A stretch of DNA of 64,000 bases, taken from assembly GCF_019320115.1 (NCBI RefSeq), contig NC_089581.1, positions 70,390,448-70,454,447 on the forward strand, in the 5' to 3' direction. The translations under genes and the position numbers were made by a program. How positions within the stretch are numbered: the stretch's first letter is position 1; every line of letters begins with the position of its first letter. This DNA is from Miscanthus floridulus (taxonomy: Eukaryota; Streptophyta; Magnoliopsida; Poales; Poaceae). Below are positions 24,280 through 36,899 of the stretch, one piece after another. The notes under the pieces are model-generated. The model worked only from the letters and a program-made list of their open reading frames with translations, ran no database searches and was not told the origin of the DNA.

Positions 24280-26088
24280 TGTTTACACCAAAATTTAAAG
24301 AGAAAAGCATGGGAACTCGAAGCTTCCAAAATTGTGTCGATCAAGTACTCGGTTGCATGAAGATTGATATTAGCTGATTTAGAGGAAACACTAGAATCGG
24401 CTCTCTTTGAATGATGTCAGCTAGTAACGATAATGGGCTATGGTCGGTGTTGGGAGATGCAGATCGGACTCTACAAACAAGGAAAGATTAGGGTCCAAGT
24501 TATCTAAAGATTAGGAATGTTCTCTTTTATACCAAAGATTGTACTGAGTCGTGCTCGAATAGGATTCATGTTTAGGCTCTGGGTACAAATATTGGACCCC
24601 GGCTATTGTAAAGGACACACAATCAATCAAATACATGTTACTTACTTTTTCAGCTCTGGCCACCCCTTAGGAGTAGGAGTAGAGTAGATCTCGATGAGTT
24701 CTTCAGCGAGAAGGGCTGCATCGGTCCGGCTGACCTCCGGCTTGTTTGTAAGTACCATCATGGCTTATACTTATGTTCGTATGGCTGCATAGATCCAGTC
24801 AACCTACACTGCGACTCTGGTATAAGCTAGTTATCGACTCTTGTTTAGTTCAAGTAAGGCTGCATCAATTCGGTCGACCTCCACTGCTCAAACTAGATTA
24901 AGGTCAAGTTATCGGCTCTATCTAAGGGTGGCGTCCTTTGGATAGATTCATTAAGTTACCAATATTGCTTATTGTTTTTATTATTTATTTAATTATAGCA
25001 ATATCACTTCGCCCGATTGGGATTGATCTAGATCGGCCTTATATCCTATTTAACCCATCGTTTATTAATCTAAACTGATCTAATCTGCACCTTAAAAGAT
25101 GAGTTATGTTTTATCGGTTGTTTTATGTCAATCTTGATCGTGCATAGTGTGTGGTTAAGGCATGTCTGGTCTTGAATAGATCTATTGGCTAACGAAAACC
25201 GTTCTGTGGCTCGTTATCACGGCCTGTGTGATTCTACCTCGCACCCCACTGTTAGCACCGTAGAGTGGGGATCACTATTTGGTAGATCTATTCCTGATAG
25301 GGCATGACCTTAATTGTGCGCTATGCCTGAATCGGCTGTTTTAGCCGATATCGAGTGCTTTCACATATGCAGTTCACGTCATGAGACCATTGAAGTAAAG
25401 ATAGGTTGAAAGATGTGTTAGCCCCATGAATTTCTTATTGTATTACAGCCTGCTTGATTCTGCCTCATGCCCCACTGATATTAGTAATAAGTTAGGGTCA
25501 TCGAATTTATTGCTGTTTCTACGGCCTGCATGATTCTGCCTCATGCCCCACTGGTCATAGCGATAGATGAGATCTAATATGTTCATAGATTTATCTCTAT
25601 TAAATGGTTAAATGATGATGGGCTGAATTTTCAAATAAAAAATGGATTTAGTTACTTGCAGTCATTAGCTTAGCATAAATTGATTAGTGTTGACATCCTA
25701 TTGCCATTACTAATATTTGTCTAAATAACAATATTCATTCTGAATGATAACTAATTTTCCTTCATAACTCCATGAGCTTTAACTGATTTATTCTTATGAG
25801 TATGCTAGAATCGGCTATTTAGTTGATCTCCTTCCACATCGTCTCTCAGAGCCACACATTTGGGACTGTCTGGCAACATCGGTATGTTCCGCCTTAAATT
25901 ACTGATTAGCTTTCTCTCCTTGTCAATTACAGGGTCAAATTGACTAGCACATCTTAAGAGGAGTGCGCAGGATCGATAATCCCTGTGTTGAAATTTTCGT
26001 TGTGAGGAGGCGGATCTCCAGCTCCATTGAGCGGACCCTTCTGGCTTGCTTGTGTGTCCCGGCATGGGATGAAATTTTCGTGCCGGCA
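24280..26088 (+). repeat. Tat 3' LTR
   Basis: A complete 1.81-kb LTR from TGTTTACACC to GCCGGCA, preceded by a purine run AAAATTGGGGGCACG (24265-24279). It matches the left LTR with scattered transitions and has one extra block of about 75 bp near 24790-24865, bounded by two related copies of GGCTGCAT...TC(A/G)GTC. Confidence 0.87.
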
Positions 26089-27744
26089 AAGGGCAAGATA
26101 AGTTTTCAAAGATATTTACATGTGGTATCTTTTAACTTTACATGTGGTATCTTTTAGCATCATATAACCTTACCCTTTGTATTGCATCCTAGCAAGTAAA
26201 TATTTTTTAAATTCTGAAATTTTTATCATTTGCTTGTTTCGGTCGTGTTGTCATCAATCACCAAAAAGGGGGAGATTATAAGGAAAATGCATCCTAGGCC
26301 TATTTACTTTGGATTTTGGTGTTTGATGACCAACACAACCAAATTAGACTAATAAATTTGCAAGTGTTTGTTTTGTAATTCAATAGGGTGCAAGACGTGA
26401 CTTGGACAAAGGTGACATGATGATCCCATGATCAACACCACAAGCAAGACCCTAGAAGCACAAGAGAAGACCCAAGATATCAAGCATAGTCTAAGCACGA
26501 AGATGGGAACCAAGCCAGACGCAAGATCATGAAGAAATGAGCTTAGCAGAGGTGACCGAACGCAGCCCTTATAGCGACTGGACGTGTTCGATCAACAGTC
26601 TGAGACTACGGAAAGCGTTAGCAGGTGATCGAACGCTGAAGAAGACACATGACCGGATACACCGATGGCATTGTTCATCATCACAACAATGGTTTCAGCG
26701 TGATCGGACGCAGCGGCACTAGACTACCAGACGCAGGAACTACAGCGTCCAATTGAGTGCAGAGAGGTTCTAGAGCGGCGCTAGTGCGACCGAACACATC
26801 CGATCAACAGCGACCAGACTCAGCTCAGAGTCTGATCAACGCGTGCACTCCAATGGTTGGGACGATCTGACGTGTCCGGTCAAGATGAAAGCAGCGTCCG
26901 GTCAGTAGCAGAAAGCTAGGTTTTGCCTCCAACGGCTACTTTCTCAGTGGGGCTTATAAATAGACCCCTCAACCAGCCATTTGGGCAGAGGAGAGTTGAG
27001 AAAACATATCAAGGGTGTTGATACACCATTTTAGTGATCTCCACTTGCATAGTGCTTAGTGATGCATTAGGTGATTAGCGTAGGTGCTTTGCGAAGTGCT
27101 TAGGTTGATTAGACCACCACTTATGCGCTTGCTCTAGGTTTAGGCCTAATGTTTAGTGAGGTTTGCACACCTCTTATCACTCGATGCTTGCATGTACCAT
27201 TGTTGTACGTTAGAGGGGCTTGTAGTCTTACGAGATCACACCAACCGTGTTTGTGGTGTGGCCGCCACCGTGTACCAAAGGGAACAAGGCCCACGATGGT
27301 TCGGTCGGAAGCTTGATAGTGAAGACGGCGGGGAGCGGTCCAGGAGAGGCTTGCCGAAGGCACACCGGAGACCCACTTGCGCGTGGGGAAGGCCCAGGGC
27401 TATCCACAAAGTTACCTAACCAGGAGCTTGGCCCTTGCGAGGGGCTCCAATGAGGAATAGGGGGAAGCTTGGACGCTTCTCGATACCTTGGTAAAAATAC
27501 TAGAGTCATCGATGGGAGTTTGTATATCTCTACCTTACTCTTTAGCTTCTGCATTTACATTGTTTGCATAACTCCTTTTGCGGTAGAGATAGCAACACAC
27601 TAGCAAAACCATAGTTGCACATTTAGATAGTTTATCCTTTGCATATGTTTTGCTAAGAATAGAAAAAAGGCCATAGTTTTGAGTTAGAGTTTTTATGTTG
27701 CCTAATTCACCCCCCCTGCCTCTTAGGCATCACGGTCCCTTTCA
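26089..27744 (+). mobile_element. SIRE-like element, right part with PPT and 3' LTR
   Basis: After the AAGGG duplication, AT-rich 3' internal sequence leads to the polypurine tract AAAAAGGGGGAGA (26263-26275). The LTR runs from 26277 (TATAAGG, with the usual TG mutated to TA) to 27744 (CTTTCA), 1,468 bp. It has a TATAAATAG box at 26955-26963 and several decayed GACCGGACGC/GCGTCCGGTC motifs upstream of it. It ends in CACCCCCCCTGCCTCTTAGG, as SIRE LTRs do. Tekay pol resumes immediately. Confidence 0.78.
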
Positions 27745-30130
27745 CCCCTTGTAGAAATCTTGTCCTGAGATTTGAAAGACCTACCATTCCTCATAAAAGG
27801 AGGGATAAACCTCACATAAGTAATCCTCCTATTCCCACGTGGCATCTTGTTCACTGTGGTAATTCCACGCCACTTTGTAGAACTTAATGACCTTGCTCCG
27901 TGTTACTCTTTCCATTTCTTCTAGCACTCGGATTGGTTTCTCTTCATAAGTTAAATCCGATTGGAGCTTAATGTTGGTGGGTGCAATGGCTTCCTTAGGT
28001 ATGCGAAGACATCCTTTCAACTGAGAAACATGGAAGACATCGAATATTGCACTCATCTCTAGAGGAAGTTGTAGCTTGTAGGCAACATTTCCTTTCCATT
28101 CAATAATCTTGTATGGCCCTATATATCTAGGCGCAAGCTTTCTTTTTACTCCAAATCTCTACACTACTTTCATGGGTGACACTTTTAAGTATACTTAGTC
28201 TCCCACTTCAAAGGTTAGTGGTCTTCTTCTTTTATCAGCATAACTCTTTTATCTTGATTGAGCTGCTTTCATGTGCTATTGGATAATGCGTACCTGTTCT
28301 TCAGCTTCAGTGACAAAGTTAATGCCAAAATATCTTCTTTCACCGGGCTCAATCCAATTCAAGGGAGTTCTACATTCTCGACCATATAAGGCTTCAAAAG
28401 GAGCCATCTTGATGCTCGCTTGATAACTGTTATCGTAGGAGAACTCGGTTAAAGGTAGCAACTTCTCCCATGAACCCTTGGAAGATATAACACAAGCTCT
28501 CAACATATCTTCTAAGATCTAGTTCACTCGCTCAATCTGTCCCAAAGTTTGTGGATGATATGCTGAACTTCTATTAGTTTAGTTCCCAAGGCCTGGTGCA
28601 AGGGTTCCTAGAAATGAGCTATAAACTGTGGTCCCCGATCTGAGATTATGGTCCTTGGTACTCCATGTAGTCTCACGATCTGAGAAATGTACAGTTCAGC
28701 GTACTTCGTAGCCAGATACCTTGTGTTCATCGGTACAAAATGTGCTGACTTGGTGATGCGATCTACAATGACCCATATAGAATCATGACCTTGTTGTGTC
28801 ATTAGAAGGCTTGTAATAAAGTCCATACTTATTTCCTCCCATTTCTAGCCTAGAATAGGCAACGGCTGAAGTAATCCAACAGATTTCAAATAAATGGCCT
28901 TGACTCTACTATAATTATCACACCTACCGACATAGGCGGCGATCTCTTTCTTCATCTTGGTCCAACAAAAATGGGTTTTCAAATCTTGATACATTTTGTT
29001 ACTACCTGGATGGATAGACAACTTGGATGAAGGAGCTTCATCTAAAATTTGATTTCTAAGTTCACGGTCTTTTAGTACCATAAGCCTATCCTCAAACCAT
29101 AGCACACCTCTTTCATCCAACCTAAAATGCTTGGTTCCTTGTTCTTTCATCTTTCGCTTGATGTGAAATACATCTATATCTATCTTCTGTAGTTCTATGA
29201 TTTTGCTCTCGAGTGAGCAACTAACAGTGATATAGTGTAGCACAACAGGATGTAACAAATTAAATCCATCTTCCAACAAGACTTCCAAAGTGTTGCAATG
29301 AAATTTCCGACTAAGTGCATCTGCTATAACATTGGCTTTCCCTGGATGGTAGTGCACTTCCAAATTATAGTCCTTAATCAGCTCTAACCATTTTCACTGC
29401 CTCATGTTCAGCTCAGGTTGAGTGAAGATATATTTGAGACTTTTGTGGTTGGTATATATGTGACATGTGTTTACAACAAGTAGTGTCTCCATATCTTCAA
29501 CGCATGAACAACTACTGTAAGCTCTAAATCATGCGTAGGACAATTGACTTTAGGATTTCTCAACTGCTGATAAGCATAGGCAATAACTCGACCTTCTTGC
29601 AAGAGCACACACCCCAAACCTATACCCGATGCATCACAGAACACATTGAAAGGTTTTTCAATATAGGGTTGTGCTAGAACAGGAGCTGTAGTTAACAAGG
29701 TTCTTAGGGTGTGAAAAACAGCTTCACACTCTGGTGTCTAATTGAACTTTTCATCCTTCTAGAGTAGTCTGGTCATGGGCTTAGCTATCTTGGAGAAATC
29801 AGGAATGAAATGACGATAGTAACCTGCTAACCCTAGAAAACTCCGAACTTCATGAACCGAAGTCGGGGCCTTCCAATCCATGACCTCTTGTACTTTGGAT
29901 GGGTCAAAGAAATTCCATCTTTAGATAAGATGTGACCCAAGAAAGGTACTTTGCTCAACCAAAATTCACACATGTTGAATTTGGCAAATAACTTATGTTC
30001 CCTCAATCTGGACAAAATAATTCTCAGATGCTCTGCATGGTCTGCGTCATTCTCCAAGTAAATCAAGATATCATTGATAAACATAACCACGAACTTGTTG
30101 AGCTTGGGCATGAATACCAAACTTCAAGCT
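27745..30130 (-). pseudogene. Tekay-1 pol: partial RT, RNase H, integrase, chromodomain
   Basis: Domains read leftward. RT from mid-palm: VFMPKLNKFVVMFINDILIY at 30050-30120, where the catalytic FIDD has become FIND. RNase [20 protein letters not shown] at 29471-29698. Integrase: H2C2 zinc region 28950-29030, core with Asp in MDFITSLL and in TIISDRGPQF (28608-28826), and Glu in the QxERVN region near 28530. Chromodomain: YEEKPIRVLEEMERVTRSKVIKF at 27829-28056, diagnostic of chromoviruses. Five or more stops and frameshifts occur. The gag, protease and RT N-terminus are absent. Confidence 0.87.
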
Positions 30131-30191
30131 ACAAGTCCATTACATGAATAACAGGGATACATCTAGCACTTTAACTAGTCACTAGGTGATT

Positions 30192-31256
30192 CTAATCTTT
30201 AGCAAGCTCACTGTTGAGGTCAGAGATAGGATCATCCTCATCCTATAGCTCCACTTCTTCATTCTCCCAACCGTCATCCTCGACCAACATCTCTAGATCT
30301 TCTTCTTCCTCATTAAGGATCGGGTGCAGTTGGTTGTTCAAGAAATGCATCTCATGCTAAAGATCAACCACCATGTTCTGGGTCTGTGCAAGCTGCTAGC
30401 ACAAGTCCCTCTCAACACGGTCCTACTGTACACTCAAGGCTTGGGCCCTATCTTCTTCTGCATCTGCCATAGTTGCACGGTTGTTTGCTAGGTTCCGCTG
30501 GCGCGTAGCTGTGAACACTTTGGCATGGGCGGCCTCTAGCTACTCCTGCAGTCCTGCTAGTACTACCTAATCATCTGCTCTCGCCTCTTGGGCGGTAGCT
30601 CTCTGCTGATCAACTCACTCCATTCGGGTGTGGAGATTTCCTAATGCTACATATGCCTGATCAGTTTCCCATCGATCCTCACTTGTTGCCTTTTTATGCT
30701 TGCGCACACACTTCTTTAGCTTACACTGTGTAGCTTTGGCTCTCATGAGCTTATCTATGCAAGTGGTATAGGACTCCTTCCAGAAGTCCCTGGTGTCCTA
30801 ACAAGTATAGAACATCTTCATCACTGCAAACATTGCGCTCATAGCGGGACTAGAACTGTATGCCCGCTCATCTCGGTCTCGGATCAATGCATTGCTATTG
30901 TGCTATGCCCATACTATTGTGGATGGTTCCACCCAAGGAAAAGTACCAGCAGCACTGCCGGTAAGCTCATCCCCGTGCTGCTAACAAATCTAACTTAGCA
31001 CCTCAAAAGCCACTACTTGGGTAGCCTCCTAAGGAGTTCTTCTTTTGGATTTCGTCTTCCATTCCTACCAGAATGGTGCTTGGTTACGAGCTAGTATGGC
31101 CAGCTGTACTTCATACCATGGTTGTCCCTCTAGGTATACATCATTCTAGTAATAGAGGGGCGGTTCATAATACCCCGCATAATGCAAGACTCTCCAAAGT
31201 AGGGCATGAGTACCAAACATCAACAGGAAATTCTCACTTCTAGCCGGTGCTGCCAT
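30192..31256 (-). pseudogene. unrecognised 354-codon frame in the gag position of Tekay-1
   Basis: A single uninterrupted-phase frame of 355 codons (ATG at 31256, TAG at 30192-30194) has 14 premature stops, 13 TAG and one TGA, and no frameshift. The N-terminal third contains MFGTHALLWRVLHYAGYYEPPLYY and a Trp/Tyr-rich stretch. The centre is basic with a KLKKCVRKHKKA segment. The C-terminal half is a long Gln/Ala/Glu coiled coil ending in an acidic tail (EEEEDLEMLVEDDGWENEE). It lacks a zinc knuckle or any chromovirus gag motif. It resembles, from memory only, uncharacterised grass proteins associated with retroelements. Confidence 0.6.
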
Positions 31257-32127
31257 CTGTACCAACAACATGGTGCAACTCTCGTGAGACAACGTCATAA
31301 TGGATAAGAGTTACATAACTGAGTAAGAGATTTATAAGGGGAGGAACAATACAAGTATGAAATAATGATTTATCATGATGCATGCACGTTCCGTATGTCC
31401 TCACAAACTTAGGAAAATTTAAAACTTCTAATGGCATACATGGTGGCATACATACATTCTCTCACATATAACATAGCAAATCAGGCTACACATTTCGCTG
31501 TTAGTGTACCTGCATAAGAATTTCATTTCAGCCCAACCCCACAATTATATATGCAGAATGTAAATCTAGGCTCTAGGTTGCAAGCTAAATACTTTCATAT
31601 ATATATATATATACCCAATATATATACTTTTATATCAAAGCTACCTGAGAGTAAATACGTCCTATATATACATACAATTAAGCATATATAGTCGTATTAA
31701 AGCTAACCCACAATTAAATACCTCCATATATATATGAGACATATATATACTTCAGTATCAAAGCTAACTCTCCACATAGACCATACGCTCACATCTTGTG
31801 GTCATGCTACTGTGATGATGATTGGCACCTTACCTTAGGCGTAGAGGCATTTGATCCATATATTACCACTCAAGTGAATGGCATCCATACAATAGCATAC
31901 CGTATGAACGACGAAAATAAAAACCCCAAGTTAGTACTTAATTAGCCACCTGAAGTCCTTAATTGGGCATAAAGGAAGTGATCACTAGCACACTTTAGAT
32001 TCAACTCTAGGTTTTAAACACCTATATATATAGCTATAAGTTGCTAAAAAACTGGTTTTGGAAACCAAAAACCTTTGTTTTAAATACACATGTGGCAATT
32101 AATGTTGAACCTTGCTCTAATGCCAGC
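31257..32127 (-). other. Tekay-1 leader with primer-binding site
   Basis: The minus strand TGGCATTAGAGC at 32114-32125, two bases inside the LTR, is a Met-tRNA-type primer site with two changes. The rest is AT-rich leader with short TA runs (31591-31740) and no reading frame. Confidence 0.75.
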
Positions 32128-35100
32128 TGTAGCAGAACTGATCAATTTATAAGAGCACAAGTACAATGGTAGCCCGCAAATGGTCGCTCTATCATACTTG
32201 AGCCCATATAAACTCGATAGTCCATCGAGTACCATGAAGAGTCTCAATTAACCATCAACATACAACCAAGATCGTATATGATTCAACATATATGTCACAT
32301 GTTACATAAAGTTCACAAATACAGTTCATTGATCAGAGTACGAATTTAGGTTATTACAAACCAAGTTCAGTAAAATAGTAGCAGAAGCAAATTAAAGTTT
32401 GAAACTAACATCTGCTATCATAGTTTAAATACAGTGTCAACTCATGATCACATCCCTAAAAGCATATGAGAAGTATTAATAAGAGATGCCTGCCTAGGGC
32501 TCACTCCTCGTCCACGGTGGGACAGAAACAGTTCTTGCAATAGCCATGATAAACTGTACCATCTGTAATAATGGGAATAAAACCCTGAGTATGAGAAGGT
32601 ACTCAGCTAGACTTACCCATCATAAACTTAAAACAAAGTGACTCCAAGGATTATGCAAGGCTTTATAAGTGGAGCTAGCTTGACAACATTTTGCATAAAA
32701 AGCTTACCAATTCAAGTATACAGTTATAATTCGGTCATCATGTTAATTATAGCTATTCATTTCTAGATTAGCAACTAACCTATGCTAAACATGTGGTATA
32801 TCATTTAGTAGCATACAATAGTAACCGTAGCCAGTGTAGTAATTCCATGTTCATCATAACCATCATTTCATAACACAGTTACTACGATGTTGGGACTAGC
32901 CAAGTTTCTCACTATCCGGGAGAGACAGCGATTTGAATCGATTTCAACCAGCTGGGAATTTATTTCTAACACAAACCTAGGCAAACTAGATCAATGGTCA
33001 TCTTTGGTACAACTTAGGTCCACATTTCACGGGTTCACACAGCGCCGCACAATCAGGGACAACCAGCTGCCAGGACGTTTAGGCCTGGCCTACACTTGGG
33101 CTAACATCTAGCTCCCCGCACATCCTTACTACCATGCAGAGTGTGCATTTTTATAGAATGGGGCCCGGCCTAAGTTGAGCTACTCGGCTTCGCGGTCGGA
33201 ACGAGTTATTCGGCCAGCTAAGTGAGAGGCATGCGTTCAATCTCAATAAAAGCACCAACAATGGTACGCTCCTTAATCGGCATAGACGGAATCACATGAG
33301 TCAATCTACACATAGACTCCACCTGGCCTCCATTTATATTACCCCATGGTTCTTTTTCACGATAGCAAATATAGTCAACCGTGCTTCGATATCCACCTAT
33401 ATCTCACAGGTGATAAGAAATCACCATACTTCTATCGGTCTAAGCATGGCTAAGCATGTATTGGATCCTAAACCTACGCAGGGTTAAAGGTATATGTAAC
33501 TAGACAAGGTAGTTCTATGCATCAAATATTTCCAATCAACTCTTATAACCTAATACATCAAACGTAAAGGACTCAAGTGATATTTTGTAAAATATGAAAG
33601 ACTTAGAATACTCCGGGCCTTGCCTTTGAGGAAAGAGGTTGGCCAGTGATCTAGGCACTCAGGGAGGTCCTTAAGAGTTTGCTCTTCTTCTCCTAGAGCT
33701 ACGACTTGAGGTGTCTCCTGCTAATCCTCCTCTTCTTCCTCGTTGAACTCCAACAGAGTTATCTCTTTGGACGATCCTATATGCATGAGCATAAAATAAG
33801 ATATAACGAATGCATATATGATAACATGTATAATATGATATGATGTGATGAATGCATCCTCATAAGTGTTTTCAATAGCATTGCATTAAAGTAATAACAA
33901 GTTGCATCTTATTTTACTGAGTATGTGCATATTTCTTCTCTAGTAACTTAAGTAAACACTTATGTAATTCATTTTCTGCACTACAAGACAACAGCCACTT
34001 ATTTTGACCATAACCAGAGTTATACACATCAAAAAATATGGTTGTGGACATTTTGGAAAGCTTATAAAATTGTCTACAACTTTATTTTAATCATCTTAAT
34101 GTTATTCAGTAGTTATCTAGGTCAAACAAATCAATCCTTCAGATCTTTCAACAGAGTAAGCATTTCTGATAGTAGACTTCTAACAGACATAATTCTTAAA
34201 ACATAAGGCCTATGACTATGAAAATTTAACACAAGGTAGATAAGTAAGTTATCTACAACTTTATTATTAACAAGTTTTATAGAAAAGACCATTATCATCA
34301 TAAAATTATCATCACAACCGAAACTATATACGCAGCTATCTAGTTGAATTATAAAGCAATAATTAACTAGTTACATACAACCAATTGCTTTTAAGCCAAA
34401 CAAATAACATCAATAGATCATATGCATCACAAGAACCATAGAAAATATTATGGTTAAACATAACTAAATTATTTATATCCATTTATTAATTTCCTTAGAT
34501 AATAAGGTGATTTAAAGGATAAATAATCACATTGCTTAATAAATTCTGAGAAAATTATGGTCGCCTACAAATAACCTTAATAGTCTACTGTATAAATTTC
34601 ATGCCATTTGGATAAGTACAACTACCTCTACAAAAATAATAAGTTACATAGGCTTATTTTAGCAAAAATAGTTTGGCATATTGAAAAGTGCCAAACAACA
34701 GATTCAATATTTTTCATACATTCCTCCAAGCATAAGGATACTGTGTAAAAATTTTCATGATCATATGTTATGTATTTTTACCCTAATTAATTTAACTAGA
34801 AACTAGCAATTAATTAGAATTAAATAGGAAGACCATATTTTGTGTATGCTTACTATAGGTTTCATATTTTTCCTAGCTAGAGCATGTCAACACAAGACTA
34901 GCAAAATTGGAATCACAATTTTATCACCTTCCTAGCTCAAGTTATGTAATTTACAAGATATAAACTACTTTAAAAGCACTTATCTTGCTCAATTTAATTC
35001 TCCTAGAAAAATACCCTAAATAGTATATTCATATTTTTATCAAATAATACACTTCAAGATGAAACCAACAAAATTTGGTTCACCCCATTTGGACACTCCT

Positions 35101-36899
35101 AGCTCTAAATATGAATTTTTGAAACATGCTTTCAAATCTAGAAAAATAAATCAGAAAATCAAAACATCACACAGGCTGACAGCTGAGGCCCGCGGTCAAT
35201 GGGACCCACCCGTCAGTGAGACCAAGACAGGGGATGGCGCTGACCGGTGATAACTCGCCGATGGCGAGGTCTCCGATGGTAGCGTCTTCACCGTTGCACT
35301 CTTCTCATCCCCGCGCATCGATTGGTAGGTTTAATTGGCTCGGTGGCTCACCGAAGCAAACTCAACGGCGGCCATGGCAGACGGCGGAGGTCGGACGGTA
35401 GTATGTCGACCATCTTCGGCTATGGCACAATCAGCGCAAGGATGGCTACTCCATCCTAGTGACCTAGCAAAGCTACACGGTGCAGGTGAGGGCTTGAGGT
35501 GGCGTCGGTGAGCTTAGCCGCATGCATGGCCGTGCGGCGGCGCACGGAGCATAGCGGTGCTCTCACTATTCCAGCTAGATGGCGATGAAAGGTGTGTCTC
35601 CGTCATGGCACTAGCTAGGTCTAGGGTTACTCGACCTAAGACACGAGAGAAAGGAGGGAGACGGTGAACTAACTCGGCGGCGGCGAGCTCAAGTGCCACG
35701 GTGGCCATGGCGGCCACGACTCGTTCCGACACAGTCAAGCGATGGTGTCATTCCTAGATCTGGCCTAAGCATCTAGACTCTAGTGTGGTGCTAGACCAGA
35801 CAAGATGGAGGCATGTGGTGTGGTGGAATGGCCCGGCCACGGTAAGTCGCGAGCGTGGCGGTGCTCTGGTGACGACGACGGCTACGGCGAGGCTAAATGC
35901 CGCTATACCTAGGGTCGATAGGTGATGCTGGTGGCTCGAGGAGGTGGAGGTGAGGGCAGAGTAGCTATGGTCGAGATGAACGAGTGGCTACAGCGGTGCA
36001 CAGCGAGCTTAGCGCGGTGCTTTAGCGAGGCAGAGCGAGCGAGAGAAGGCGAGAGCGAGTGAGTGGAGCGAGCGGCGAGTGCATGGTGCTTATGTGCCGC
36101 TCTGGCCTGATTGGCTAGGCCAACGCTAGCGTACGACTGCCATGCGGCCGCCACGGCCTATGGCCGGTCGGCCATGACACGCGCGCGGCACCAATTCAGG
36201 TGCCTCTGAATCCATCTGACAGCGTGACTTAGCGATTCTATAACACCTAATCCATGGCGAATTAGCAAAAACTTCCTTAATAACAATTGTAGAGCTATGT
36301 GAGATCTCCAACTTTGCTTTAGGAACTATCATTAAATTCTTGCTGGTTACAAACTATATTGCTCCAAAATGAGGTACTTTGAAACTGAAAACCGTTTCAA
36401 CACTTAGAAATTTTCTTAAATCACAAAACAACATTTTGTTGATACTTGTGAGCTCTATTTGACCATGTTAGACACTGAATTAGCTCATGACCCTTAAATA
36501 AAGTTTGTTACCCATGACAAGAACTACAACTTTTATTTAGGTCACACAGCCATGCAAATATTCTAAGCTACTGTTCAACTTTAGTCAAACTAGCATAATA
36601 AAAATGGCATTTCAAATGAAACCAACACTTAGAAGCAAAATTGTCCCATGCCATGAATACAAACATTGTTCCATTTACCATCCTAGATGTGTCTAAGGTG
36701 TTTTCATGACCTCACAACCATCTCATACATTGGCCATACATGATTGCAAGCATAAGCATATATATAAAATCAACATTTCATGTGATAATCTATAAGAATG
36801 AGATGAAATTTCATATGCTCATATTCATGAATGCTTGGATGATGCTTGTGCTCATAAAATGCAAGTGTCAAATACAAAGCTTAACACCGAGGTGTTACA
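32128..36899 (-). repeat. Tekay-1 5' LTR (4.77 kb)
   Basis: The complete LTR runs from TGTAGCAG at 32128 (3' end on the minus strand) to minus-strand TGTAACACC at 36899. The left half is AT-rich; 35170-36240 is GC-rich and gene-like but has no long conserved frame; 36240-36899 is U3-like. The short reading frames within it have no recognisable product. The length and the TGTAACACC start fit Tekay/Del chromoviruses. Confidence 0.87.

Larger units (their letters stand above)
10116..26088 (+). mobile_element. Tat-type Gypsy retrotransposon lacking RT, RNase H and integrase
   Basis: Both LTRs start TGTTTACACC (10116 and 24280) and end in CA (15980 and 26088). The flanks are an exact 5-bp duplication AAGGG (10111-10115 and 26089-26093). 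Without the nested Tekay fragment the element is about 11.8 kb. The sense strand carries gag and aspartic protease, then only a trace of the RT start (NEMLGLDRS near 19110-19140) before pol-end-like sequence (YLKGYYP near 19205). Two antisense genes lie between there and the right LTR. It would depend on enzymes from another element. Confidence 0.88.
4297..36899 (-). mobile_element. Tekay-clade chromovirus Tekay-1 carrying nested insertions
   Basis: The left LTR starts at 4297 (TGTAGC) and the right LTR ends at 36899 (minus-strand TGTAACACC). The flanking 5-mers are GCAAA (4292-4296) and ACAAA (36900-36904), a target-site duplication with one change. The left LTR stops short at about 8190, where a SIRE-like insertion begins; Tekay pol resumes at 27745. 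Its 3' pol end, 3' untranslated region and about 0.9 kb of LTR are missing at the left junction, so a deletion followed or accompanied nesting. Confidence 0.78.
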
